Of a DNA stretch of 64,000 nucleotides, positions 1-14,100 are shown piece after piece (the first letter of the stretch is position 1; every line of letters starts with the position of its first letter). The notes under the pieces are model-generated. The model saw nothing but the letters and a program-made list of their open reading frames with translations. It ran no database searches and had not been told where the DNA came from. The position numbers and the translations under genes were made by a program. Source of the DNA: Limnoperna fortunei (Eukaryota > Mollusca > Bivalvia > Mytilida > Modiolidae); NCBI GenBank assembly GCA_944474755.1, contig OX104112.1, positions 2,886,001-2,950,000 of the forward strand, in the 5' to 3' direction.

Positions 1-874
1 CGAACACGAGTCCATGCCGAGAAGATGCAGAGCAGAGCTGGCTTTTCGAGGTGGTAACTTTGCAAACAACAAACATTTTAAATGCATATCATTCGTCAAA
101 AAACCAGTATTCGGCTCTTTTTGTGAAGAGTATATATCATTATATCATGTGTAAAACGTATACCATTCAGATTTATTTGAGTGATTCGAATGAGAACAAA
201 ATTTGCTGTTAACATTAAATATTGTTTTGTTGATAATGTATTAAAATGACCATTCTCAGATTTTCTTTAAGTGCACATGCTTTAATTATGTTAGAATCAT
301 GTTGTGTGTTTTTGTTAATTTTAAGACCATAACACAAAAAACGCGTTCATTAATGTTCTAGAAAGTGTGGCAATTTGTAAGTATTTGGGGAAATCCGAAT
401 TTAATTTTATAGAGTAATGGAACTTTGTTCGTGAACAAAAGAGAATTTTTTAGTTTTGAGACTAAAACTTCAAAATCTTTTAATGAGTTCTTGTGTAAAT
501 TTTTGGGCCTAAACCGCCAACGACATTTCCCGAAAGGTATCGAACAGCTCTTAGCTTACAGTTCCATTCTAATTGAGGTCAAAATTTACTGGAAAATCGC
601 CCTATCAAAATGAACAAACAAATCGTCGCATTTCAAAACGCCAATAACTCTGGAAAATAAGTGTTGATTTCAAAATATGATTTTTAGTTAAAGGGGACTA
701 TTTTTAAATAGCAACAAATATTACAGATTTTTTTTGCAATCTATAAAACTAGAACCTGACAATCATGACAGTTATGTTACGTCATCATTATATAGAACGA
801 CCACTGGAATTCAAAAACACAAGGGTGCCCGGTAGAGAGATGATTATAAAAACAATTTTGGCATATCATTTTTG
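1..874. other. AT-rich flank without a recognised gene
   Basis: Unique-looking AT-rich DNA to the left of the first satellite. The only ORF of note (425-613, 62 codons) has no recognisable motif and no exon-like context. I see nothing else here. Confidence 0.6.
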
Positions 875-3098
875 AACTAATTCAGTTTTTCTAATAACTC
901 TAAATTTTGTGCATAATCATGATCATCAATAGTAACAGTACACAGCGACAGGATCCCGTGAACTCTAAATGTGCATTATCATGATCATCAATAGTAACAG
1001 TACACAGCGACAGGATCCCGTGAACTCTAAATGTGCATTATCATGATCATCAATAGTAACAGTACACAGCGACAGGATCCCATGAACTCTAAATGTGCAT
1101 AATCGTGATCATCAATAGTAACAGTACACAGCGACAGGATCCCATGAACTCTAAATGAGCATAATCATGACCATCAATAGTAACAGTACACAGCGACAGG
1201 ATCCCGTGAACTCTAAATGTACATTATCATGATCATCAATAGTAACAGTACACAGCGACAGGATCCCGTGAACTCTAAATGTACATAATCATGATCATCA
1301 ATAGTAACAGTACACAGCGACAGGATCCCGTGAACTCTAAATGTGCATAATCATGATCAACAATAGTAACAGTACACAGCGACAGGATCCCGTGAACTCT
1401 AAATGTGCATAATCATGATCATCAATAGTAACAGTACACAGCGACAGGATCCCGTACACTCTAAATGTGCATAATCATGATCAACAATAGTAACAGTACA
1501 CAGCGACAGGATCCCGTGAACTTTAAATGTACATAATCATGATCATCAATAGTAACAGTACACAGCGACAGGATCCCGTGAACTCTAAATGTGCATAATC
1601 ATGATCATCAATAGTAACAGTACACAGCGACAGGATCCCGTGAACTCTAAATGTGCATAATCATGATCATCAATAGTAACAGTACACAGCGACAGGATCC
1701 CGTACACTCTAAATGTGCATAATCATGATCAACAATAGTAACAGTACACAGCGACAGGATCCCGTGAACTCTAAATGTACATAATCATGATCATCAATAG
1801 TAACAGTACACAGCGACAGGATCCCGTGAACTCTAAATGTGCATAATCATGATCATCAATAGTAACAGTACACAGCGACAGGATCCCGTGAACTCTAAAT
1901 GTGCATAAACATGATCATCAATAGTAACAGTACACAGCGACAGGATCCCGTGAACTGTAAATGTCCCGTGAACTCTAAATGTGCATGTGAACTAATTCAG
2001 TTTTTCTAATAACTCTAAATTTTTTTGCATAATCATGATCATCAATAGTAACAGTACACAGCGACAGGATCCCGTGAACTCTAAATGTGCATTATCATGA
2101 TCATCAATAGTAACAGTACACAGCGACAGGATCCCGTGAACTCTAAATGTGCATTATCATGATCATCAATAGTAACAGTACACAGCGACAGGATCCCATG
2201 AACTCTAAATGTGCATAATCGTGATCATCAATAGTAACAGTACACAGCGACAGGATCCCATGAACTCTAAATGAGCATAATCATGACCATCAATAGTAAC
2301 AGTACACAGCGACAGGATCCCGTGAACTCTAAATGTACATTATCATGATCATCAATAGTAACAGTACACAGCGACAGGATCCCGTGAACTCTAAATGTAC
2401 ATAATCATGATCATCAATAGTAACAGTACACAGCGACAGGATCCCGTGAAATCTAAATGTGCATAATCATGATCAACAATAGTAACAGTACACAGCGACA
2501 GGATCCCGTGAACTCTAAATGTGCATAATAATGAACATCAATAGTAACAGTACACAGCGACAGGATCCCGTACACTCTAAATGTGCATAATCATGATCAA
2601 CAATAGTAACAGTACACAGCGACAGGATCCCGTGAACTTTAAATGTACATAATCATGATCATCAATAGTAACAGTACACAGCGACAGGATCCCATGAACT
2701 CTAAATGTGCATAATCATGATCATCAATAGTAACAGTACACAGCGACAGGATCCCGTGAACTCTAAATGTGCATAATCATGATCATCAATAGTAACAGTA
2801 CACAGCGACAGGATTCCGTACACTCTAAATGTGCATAATCATGATCAACAATAGTAACAGTACACAGCGACAGGATCCCGTGAACTCTAAATGTACATAA
2901 TCATGATCATCAATAGTAACAGTACACAGCGACAGGATCCCGTGAACTCTAAATGTGCATAATCATGATCATCAATAGTAACAGTACACAGCGACAGGAT
3001 CCCGTGAACTCTAAATGTGCATAATCATGATCATCAATAGTAACAGTACACAGCGACAGGATCCCGTGAACTCTAAATGTCCCGTGAACTCTAAATGT
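875..3098. repeat. Two-copy higher-order block of the 62-bp satellite, period about 1114-1116 bp
   Basis: The non-satellite lead-in GAACTAATTCAGTTTTTCTA occurs at 875 and again at 1989. After both copies the same ordered series of unit variants follows (GCATTATC twice, AATCGTG, AATGAGC with GACC, TACATTATC, GTACACTCT, a TTTAAATGTAC unit). A truncated unit, in which CCCGTGAACTCTAAATGT is repeated, ends each block, with the extra copy at 1965 and 3081. One duplication therefore copied about 18 units together with some flanking DNA. Confidence 0.9.
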
Positions 3099-6000
3099 GC
3101 ATAATCATGATCATCAATAGTAACAGTACACAGCGACAGGATCCCGTGATCTCTAAATGTGCATAATCATGATCATCAATAGTAACAGTACACAGCGACA
3201 GGATCCCGTGAACTCTAAATGTGCATAATCATGATCATCAATAGTAACAGTACACAGCGACAGGATCCCGCGAACTCTAAATGTGCATAATCATGATCAT
3301 CAATAGTAACAGTACACAGCGACAGGATCCCGTGAACTCTAAATGTGCATAATCATGATCAACAATAGTAACAGTACACAGCGACAGGATCCCGTGAACT
3401 CTAAATGTACATAATCATGATCATCAATAGTAACAGTACCCAGCGACAGGATCCCGTGAACTCTAAATGTACATAATCATGATCATCAATAGTAACAGTA
3501 CACAGCGACATGATCCCGTGAACTCTAAATGTACATTATCATGATCATCAATAGTAACAGTACACAGCGACAGGATCCCGTGAACTCTAAATGTACATAA
3601 TCATGATCATCAATAGTAACAGTACACAGCGACAGGATCCCGTGAACTCTAAATGTGCATAATCATGATCAACAATAGTAACAGTACACAGCGACAGGAT
3701 CCCGTGAACTCTAAATGTGCATAATCATGATCATCAATAGTAACAGTACACAGCGACAGGATCCCGTACACTCTAAATGTGCATAATCATGATCAACAAT
3801 AGTAACAGTACACAGCGACAGGATCCCGTGAACTCTAAATGTACATAATCATGATCATCAATAGTAACAGTACACAGCGACAGGATCCCGTGAACTCTAA
3901 ATGTACATAATCATGATCATCAATAGTAACAGTATACAGCGACAGGATCCCGTGAACTCTAAATGTACATAATCATGATCATCAATAGTAACAGTACACA
4001 GCGACAGGATCCCGTGAACTCTAAATGTACATAATCATGATCATCAATAGTAACAGTACACAGCGACAGGATCCCGTGAACTCTAAATGTGCATAATCAT
4101 GATCATCAATAGTAACAGTACACAGCGACAGAATCCCGTGAACTCTAAATGTACATAATCATGATCATCAATAGTAACAGTACACAGCGACAGGATCCCG
4201 TGAACTCTAAATGTGCATAATCATTATCATCAATAGTAACAGTACACAGCGACAGGATCCCGTGAACTCTAAATGTGCATAATCATGATCAACAATAGTA
4301 ACAGTACACAGCGACAGGATCCCGTGAACTCTAAATGTGCATAATCATGATCATCAATAGTAACAGTACACAGCGACAGGATCCCGTGAACTCTAAATGT
4401 GCATAATCATGATCATCAATAGTAACAGTACACAGCGACAGGATCCGGTGAACTCTAAATGTGCATAATCATGATCATCAATAGTAACAGTACACAGCGA
4501 CAGGATCCCGTGAACTCTAAATGTGCATAATCATGATCATCAATAGTAACAGTACACAACGACATGACCCCGTGAACTCTAAATGTGCATAATCATGATC
4601 ATCAATAGTAACAGTACACAGCGACAGGATCCCGTGAACTCTAAATGTACATAATCATGATCATCAATAGTAACAGTACACAGCGACAGGATCCCGTGAA
4701 CTCTAAATGTGCATAATCATGATCATCAATAGTAACAGTACACAGCGACAGGATCCCGTGAACTCTAAATGTGCATAATCATGATCATCAATAGTAACAG
4801 TACACAGCGACAGGATCCCGTGAACTCTAAATGTGCATAATCATGATCATCAATAGTAACAGTACACAGCGACAGGATCCCGTGAACTCTAAATGTGCAT
4901 AATCATGATCATCAATAGTAACAGTACACAGCGACAGGATCCCGTGAACTCTAAATGTGCATAATCATGATCATCAATAGTAACAGTACACAGCGACAGG
5001 ATCCCGTGAACTCTAAATGTGCATAATCATGATCAACAATAGTAACAGTACACAGCGACAGGATCCCGTGAACTCTAAATGTGCATAATCATGATCATCA
5101 ATAGTAACAGTACACAGCGACAGGATCCCGTACACTCTAAATGTGCATAATCATGATCATCAATAGTAACAGTACACAGCGACAGGATCCCGTGAACTCT
5201 AAATGTACATAATCATGATCATCAATAGTAACAGTACACAGCGACAGGATCCCGTGAACTCTAAATGTACATAATCATGATCATCAATAGTAACAGTATA
5301 CAGCGACAGGATCCCGTGAACTCTAAATGTACATAATCATGATCATCAATAGTAACAGTACACAGCGACAGGATCCCGTGAACTCTAAATGTACATAATC
5401 ATGATCATCAATAGTAACAGTACACAGCGACAGGATCCCGTGAACTCTAAATGTGCATAATCATGATCATCAATAGTAACAGTACACAGCGACAGGATCC
5501 CGTGAACTCTAAATGTCCCGTGAACTCTAAATGTGCATAATCATGATCATCAATAGTAACAGTACACAGCGACAGGATCCCGTGAACTCTAAATGTGCAT
5601 AATCATGATCATCAATAGTAACAGTACACAGCGACAGGATCCCGTGAACTCTAAATGTGCATAATCAAGATCATCAATAGTAACAGTACACAGCGACAGG
5701 ATCCCGCGAACTCTAAATGTGCATAATCATGATCATCAATAGTAACAGTACACAGCGACAGGATCCCGTGAACTCTAAATGTGCATAATCATGATCAACA
5801 ATAGTAACAGTACACAGCGACAGGATCCCGTGAACTCTAAATGTACATAATCATGATCATCAATAGTAACAGTACCCAGCGACAGGATCCCGTGAACTCT
5901 AAATGTACATAATCATGATCATCAATAGTAACAGTACACAGCGACAGGATCCCGTGAACTCTAAATGTACATTATCATGATCATCAATAGTAACAGTACA

Positions 6001-7971
6001 CAGCGACAGGATCCCGTGAACTCTAAATGTACATAATCATGATCATCAATAGTAACAGTACACAGCGACAGGATCCCGTGAACTCTAAATGTGCATAATC
6101 ATGATCAACAATAGTAACAGTACACAGCGACAGGATCCCGTGAACTCTAAATGTGCATAATCATGATCATCAATAGTAACAGTACACAGCGACAGGATCC
6201 CGTACACTCTAAATGTGCATAATCATGATCAACAATAGTAACAGTACACAGCGACAGGATCCCGTGAACTCTAAATGTACATAATCATGATCATCAATAG
6301 TAACAGTACACAGCGACAGGATTCCGTGAACTCTAAATGTACATAATCATGATCATCAATAGTAACAGTATACAGCGACAGGATCCCGTGAACTCTAAAT
6401 GTACATAATCATGATCATCAATAGTAACAGTACACAGCGACAGGATCCCGTGAACTCTAAATGTACATAATCATGATCATCAATAGTAACAGTACACAGC
6501 GACAGGATCCCGTGAACTCTAAATGTGCATAATCATGATCATCAATAGTAACAGTACACAGCGACAGAATCCCGTGAACTCTAAATGTACATAATCATGA
6601 TCATCAATAGTAACAGTACACAGCGACAGGATCCCGTGAACTCTAAATGTGCATAATCATTATCATCAATAGTAACAGTACACAGCGACAGGATCCCGTG
6701 AACTCTAAATGTGCATAATCATGATCAACAATAGTAACAGTACACAGCGACAGGATCCCGTGAACTCTAAATGTGCATAATCATGATCATCAATAGTAAC
6801 AGTACACAGCGACAGGATCCCGTGAACTCTAAATGTGCATAATCATGATCATCAATAGTAACAGTACACAACGACAGGATCCGGTGAACTCTAAATGTGC
6901 ATAATCATGATCATCAATAGTAACAGTACACAGCGACAGGATCCCGTGAACTCTAAATGTGCATAATCATGATCAACAATAGTAACAGTACACAGCGACA
7001 TGATCCCGTGAACTCTAAATGTGCATAATCATGATCATCAATAGTAACAGTACACAGCGACAGGATCCCGTGAACTCTAAATGTACATAATCATGATCAT
7101 CAATAGTAACAGTACACAGCGACAGGATCCCGTGAACTCTAAATGTGCATAATCATGATCATCAATAGTAACAGTACACAGCGACAGGATCCCGTGAACT
7201 CTAAATGTGCATAATCATGATCATCAATAGTAACAGTACACAGCGACAGGATCCCGTGAACTCTAAATGTGCATAATCATGATCATCAATAGTAACAGTA
7301 CACAGCGACAGGATCCCGTGAACTCTAAATGTGGATAATCATGATCATCAATAGTAACAGTACACAGCGACAGGATCCCGTGAACTCTAACGGTGCATAA
7401 TCATGATCATCAATAGTAACAGTATACAGCGACAGGATCCCGTGAACTCTAAATGTACATAATCATGATCATCAATAGTAACAGTACACAGCGACAGGAT
7501 CCCGTGAACTCTAAATGTGCATAATCATGATCATCAATAGTAACAGTACACAGCGACAGGATCCCGTGAACTCTAAATGTGCATAATCATGATCATCAAT
7601 AGTAACAGTACACATCGACAGGATCCCGTGAACTCTAAATGTGCATAATCATGATCAACAATAGTAACAGTACACAGCGACAGGATCCCGTGAACTCTAA
7701 ATGTGCATAATCATGATCATCAATAGTAACAGTACACAGCGACAGGATCCCGTGAACTCTAAATGTGCATAATCATGATCATCAATAGTAACAGTACACA
7801 GCGACAGGATCCCGTGAACTCTAAATGTACATAATCATGATCATCAATAGTAACAGTACACAGCGACAGGATCCCGTGAACTCTAAATGTGCATAATCAT
7901 GATCATCAATAGTAACAGTACACAGCGACAGGATCCCGTGAACTCTAAATGTGCATAATCATGATCATCAA
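3099..7971. repeat. Two-copy higher-order block of the 62-bp satellite, period 2436 bp
   Basis: Private variants pair at a constant offset of 2436 bp: CCCGCGAAC (3268/5704), GTACCCAGCG (3439/5875), GATCCGGTG (4445/6881) and GCGACATG (4561/6997). The period equals 39 full units plus the 18-bp truncated unit seen at 3081 and 5517. The two copies are nearly identical, so this is the youngest large duplication in the array. Confidence 0.92.
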
Positions 7972-7996
7972 TAGTAACAGTACACAGCGACAGGAT

Positions 7997-8127
7997 GGTC
8001 AGTATGAGCCGAAATTTATTATTATAATAATAATAAAGTCATGAGACGGTTAGTTAGCCCCTCCACTTATAAGACTATTAGTTTGCACGATGTCTGAATG
8101 GTTGTTTAACATATGTTACTTAATTGA
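7997..8127. other. Junction between the 62-bp and 37-bp satellites
   Basis: 131 bp of unique sequence with a short AT/TAA microsatellite (about 8016-8036). It separates two unrelated arrays. No gene seen. Confidence 0.7.
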
Positions 8128-11100
8128 CAGATACATTACTGCAACCAGCTTTACTGATGTTATACAGATACATTACGGAGACCAGCTTTACTGATGTTAT
8201 ACACATACATTACGGCGACCAGCTTTACTGATGTTATACAGATACATTACGGCGACCAGCTTTACTGATGTTATACAGATACATTACGGCGACCAGCTTT
8301 ACTGATGTTATACAGATACATTACGGCGACCAGCTTTACTGATGTTATACACATACATTACGGCGACCAGCTTTACTGATGTTATACAGATACATTACGG
8401 CGACCAGCTTTACTGATGTTATACAGATACATTACGGCGACCAGCTTTACTGATGTTATACAGATACATTACGGCGACCAGCTTTACTGATGTTATACAG
8501 ATACATGACGGCGACCAGCTTTACTGATGTTATACAGATACATTACAGGGACCAGCTTTACTGATGTTATACAGATACATTACGGCGACCAGCTTTACTG
8601 ATGTTATACAGATACATTACAGCGACCAGCTTTACTGATGTAAGACAGATACATTACAGGGACCAGCTTTACTGATGTTATACAGAAACATTACGGCGAC
8701 CAGCTTTACTGATGTTATACAGAAACATTACGGCGACGAGCTTTACTGATGTTATACAGATACATTACGGCGACCAGCTTTACTGATGTTATACAGATAC
8801 ATTACGGCGACCAGATTTACTGATGTTATACAGATACATTACGGCGACCAGATTTACTGATGTTATACAGATACATTACGGCGACCAGCTTTACTGATGT
8901 TATACAGATACATTACGACGACCAGCTTTACTGATGTTATACAGATACATTACGGCGACCAGCTTTACTTATGTTATACAGATACATTACGGCGACCAGC
9001 TTTACTGATGTTATACAGATACATTACACGGACAAGCTTTACTGATGTTATACAGATACATAACAGCGATCAGCTTTACTGATATTATACAGATACATTA
9101 CGGCGACCAGCTTTACTGATGTTATACAGATACATTACGGCGACCAGCTTTACTGATGTTATACAGAAACATTACGGCGACCAGCTTTACTGATGTTATA
9201 CAGATACATTACGGCGACCAGCTTTACTGATGTTATACAGATACATTACGGCGACCAGCTTTACTGATGTTATACAGATACATTACGGCGACCAGCTTTA
9301 CTGATGTTATACAGATACATTACGGCGACCAGCTTTACTGATGTAAGACAGATACATTACGGCGGCCAGCTTTACTGATGTTATACAGATACATTACGTC
9401 GACCAGCTTTACTGATGTTATACAGATACATTACGGCGACCAGCTTTACTGATGTTATACAGATACATTACGGCGACCAGCTTTACTGATATTATACAGA
9501 TACATTACGGCGACCAGCTTTACTGATATTATACAGATACATTACGGCGACCAGCTTTACTGATGTTATACAGATACATTACGGCAACCAGCTTTACTGA
9601 TGTAAGACAGATACATTACGGCGGCCAGCTTTACTGATGTTATACAGATACATTACGGCGACCAGCTTTACTGATGTTATACAGATTCATTACGGCGACC
9701 AGCTTTACTGATGTTATACAGATACATTACGGCGACCAGCTTTACTGATGTTATACAGATGCATTGCGGCGACCAGCTTTACTGATGTTATACAGATACA
9801 TTACGGCGACCAGCTTTACTGATGTTATACAGATGCATTGCGGCGACCAGCTTTACTGATGTTATACAGATACATTACGGCGACCAGCTTTACTGATGTT
9901 ATACAGATACATTACGGCGACCAGCTTTACTGATGATATACAGATACCTTACGGCGACCAGCTTTACTGATGATATACAGAAACATTACGGCGACCAGCT
10001 TTACTGATGTTATACAGATACATTACAGCGACCAGCTTTACTGATGTAAGACAGATACATTAAAGGGACCAGCTTTACTGATGTTATACAGAAGCATTAC
10101 GGCGACCAGCTTTACTGATGTTATACAGAAACATTACGGCGACCAGCTTTACTGATGTTATACAGATACATTACGGCGACCAGCTTTACTGATGTTATAC
10201 AGAAACATTACGGCGACCAGCTTTACTGATGTTATACAGAAACATTACGGCGACCAGCTTTACTGATGTTATACAGATACATAACAGCGATCAGCTTTAC
10301 TGATATTATACAGATACATTACGGCGACCAGCTTTACTGATGTTATACAGATACATTACGGCGACCAGCTTTACTGATGTTATACAGAAACATTACGGCG
10401 ACCAGCTTTACTGATGTTATACAGATACATTACGGCGACCAGCTTTACTGATGTTATACAGATACATTACGGCGACCAGCTTTACTGATGTTATACAGAT
10501 ACATTACGGCGACCAGCTTTACTGATGTTATACAGATACATTACGGCGACCAGCTTTACTGATGTAAGACAGATACATTACGGCGGCCAGCTTTACTGAT
10601 GTTATACAGATACATTACGTCGACCAGCTTTACTGATGTTATACAGATACATTACGGCGACCAGCTTTACTGATGTTATACAGATACATTACGGCGACCA
10701 GCTTTACTGATATTATACAGATACATTACGGCGACCAGCTTTACTGATATTATACAGATACATTACGGCGACCAGCTTTACTGATGTTATACAGATACAT
10801 TACGGCAACCAGCTTTACTGATGTAAGACAGATACATTACGGCGGCCAGCTTTACTGATGTTATACAGATACATTACGGCGACCAGCTTTACTGATGTTA
10901 TACAGATACATTACGGCGACCAGATTTACTGATGTTATACAGATACATTACGGCGACCAGCTTTACTGATGTTATACAGATACATTACGGCGACCAGCTT
11001 TACTGATGTTATTCAGATACATTACGGCGACCAGCTTTACTGATGTAAGACAGATACATTACGGCGGCCAGCTTTACTGATGTTATACAGATACATTACG

Positions 11101-14100
11101 GCGACCAGCTTTACTGATGTTATACAGATACATTACGGCGACCAGCTTTACTGATGTTATACAGATATACTACGGCGACCAGCTTTACTGCTGTTATACA
11201 GATACATTACGGCGACCAGCTTTACTGATGCTATACAGATACATTACGGCGACCAGCTTTACTGATGTTATACAGATACATTACGGCGACCAGCTTTACT
11301 GATATTATACAGATACATTACGGTGACCAGCTTTACTGATGTTATACAGATACATTACGGCGACCAGCTTTACTGATGTTATACAGATACATTACGGCGA
11401 CCAGCTTTACTGATGTTATACAGATACATTACGGCGACCAGCTTTACTGATGTAAGACAGATACATTACGGCGACCAGCTTTACTGATGTTATACAGATA
11501 AATTACGGCGACCAGCTTTACTGATGTTATACAGATACATTACGGCGACCAGCTTTACTGATATTATACAGATACATTACGGCGACCAGCTTTACTGATA
11601 TTATACAGATACATTACGGCGACCAGATTTACTGATGTTATACAGATACATTACGGCGACCAGCTTTACTGATGTTATTCAGATACATTACGCGACCAGC
11701 TTTACTGATGTTATACAGATACATTACGGCGACAAGCTTTACTGATGTTATACAGATACATAACAGCGATCAGCTTTACTGATATTATACAGATACATTA
11801 CGGCGACCAGCTTTACTGATGTTATACAGATACATTACGGCGACCAGCTTTATGATGTTATACAGAAACATTACGGCGACCAGCTTTACTGATGTTATAC
11901 AGATACATTACGGCGACCAGCTTTACTGATGTTATACAGATACATTACGGCGACCAGCTTTACTGATGTTATACAGATACATTACGGCGACCAGCTTTAC
12001 TGATGTTATACAGATACATTACGGCGACCAGCTTTACTGATGTAAGACAGATACATTACGGCGGCCAGCTTTACTGATGTTATACAGATACATTACGTCG
12101 ACCAGCTTTACTGATGTTATACAGATACATTACGGCGACCAGCTTTACTGATGTTATTCAGATACATTACGGCGACCAGCTTTACTGATATTATACAGAT
12201 ACATTACGGCGGCCAGCTTTACTGATGTTATACAGATACATTACGGCGACCAGCTTTACTGATGTTATACAGATACATTACGGCGACCAGCTTTACTGAT
12301 GTTATACAGATACATTACGGCGACCAGCTTTACTGATGTTATACAGATACATTACGGCGACCAGCTTTACTGATGTAAGAATGATACATTACGGCGGCCA
12401 GCTTTACTGATGTTATACAGATACATTACGGCGACCAGCTTTACTAATGTTATACAGATACATTACGGCGACCAGCTTTACTGATGTTATACAGATATAC
12501 TACGGCGACCAGCTTTACTGCTGTTATACAGATACATTACGGCGACCAGCTTTACTGATGCTATACAGATACATTACGGCGACCAGCTTTACTGATGTTA
12601 TACAGATACATTACGGCGACCAGCTTTACTGATATTATACAGATACATTACGGTGACCAGCTTTACTGATGTTATACAGATACATTACGGCGACCAGCTT
12701 TACTGATGTTATACAGATACATTACGGCGACCAGCTTTACTGATGTTATACAGATACATTACGGCGACCAGCTTTACTGATGTTATACAGATACATTACG
12801 GCGACCAGCTTTACTGATGTTATACAGATACATTACGGCGACCAGCTTTACTGATGTTATACAGATACATTACGGCGACCAGCTTTACTGATGTAAGACA
12901 GATACATTACGGCGGCCAGCTTTACTGATGTTATACAGATACATTACGTCGACCAGCTTTACTGATGTTATACAGATACATTACGGCGACCAGCTTTACT
13001 GATGTTATTCAGATACATTACGGCGACCAGCTTTACTGATATTATACAGATACATTACGGCGGCCAGCTTTACTGATGTTATACAGATACATTACGGCGA
13101 CCAGCTTTACTGATGTTATACAGATACATTACGGCGACCAGCTTTACTGATGTTATACAGATACATTACGGCGACCAGCTTTACTGATGTTATACAGATA
13201 CATTACGGCGACCAGCTTTACTGATGTAAGAATGATACATTACGGCGGCCAGCTTTACTGATGTTATACAGATACATTACGGCGACCAGCTTTACTAATG
13301 TTATACAGATACATTACGGCGACCAGCTTTACTGATGTTATACAGATATACTACGGCGACCAGCTTTACTGCTGTTATACAGATACATTACGGCGACCAG
13401 CTTTACTGATGCTATACAGATACATTACGGCGACCAGCTTTACTGATGTTATACAGATACATTACGGCGACCAGCTTTACTGATATTATACAGATACATT
13501 ACGGTGACCAGCTTTACTGATGTTATACAGATACATTACGGCGACCAGCTTTACTGATGTTATACAGATACATTACGGCGACCAGCTTTACTGATGTTAT
13601 ACAGATACATTACGGCGACCAGCTTTACTGATGTAAGACAGATACATTACGGCGACCAGCTTTACTGATGTTATACAGATAAATTACGGCGACCAGCTTT
13701 ACTGATGTTATACAGATACATTACGGCGACCAGCTTTACTGATATTATACAGATACATTACGGCGACCAGCTTTACTGATATTATACAGATACATTACGG
13801 CGACCAGCTTTACTGATGTTATACAGATACATTACGGCGACCAGCTTTACTGTTGTAAGACAGATACATTACGGCGACCAGCTTTACTGATATTATACAG
13901 ATACATTACGGCGACCAGCTTTACTGATGTTATACAGAGACATTACGGCGACCAGCTTACTGATGTAAGACAGATACATTACGGCGACCATCTTTACTGA
14001 TGTTATACAGATACATTACGGCGACCAGCTTTACTGATGTTATACAGATACATTACAGCGACCAGCTTTACTGATGTAAGACAGATACATTACAGGGACC

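Larger units (their letters stand above)
875..7996. repeat. 62-bp satellite array, about 114 copies
   Basis: Head-to-tail units of 62 bp containing GATCATCAATAGTAACAGTA, then ACACAGCGACAGGATCCCGTG and AACTCTAAATGTGCATAATC. Spacing measured at several points is exactly 62. Units differ by a few recurrent substitutions (GCATAA/ACATAA/GCATTA; GATCAT/GATCAA; GTGAAC/GTACAC). Nearly every unit has a GGATCC (BamHI) site and the small palindrome ATGATCAT. No long ORF crosses it. The variants recur in the same order, so the array was amplified in multi-unit blocks. Confidence 0.97.

Noticed and set aside
875..7996. CRISPR-like regular repeats
   Set aside because: Units are contiguous near-identical 62-mers without unique spacers, and the context is eukaryotic.
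8897..13483. Repeated 61-codon ORFs (MLYRYIT...) in the 37-bp array, also at 23931-28001
   Set aside because: The unit is 37 bp, so five units read through all three frames; the peptides are a frame artefact with no independent support.
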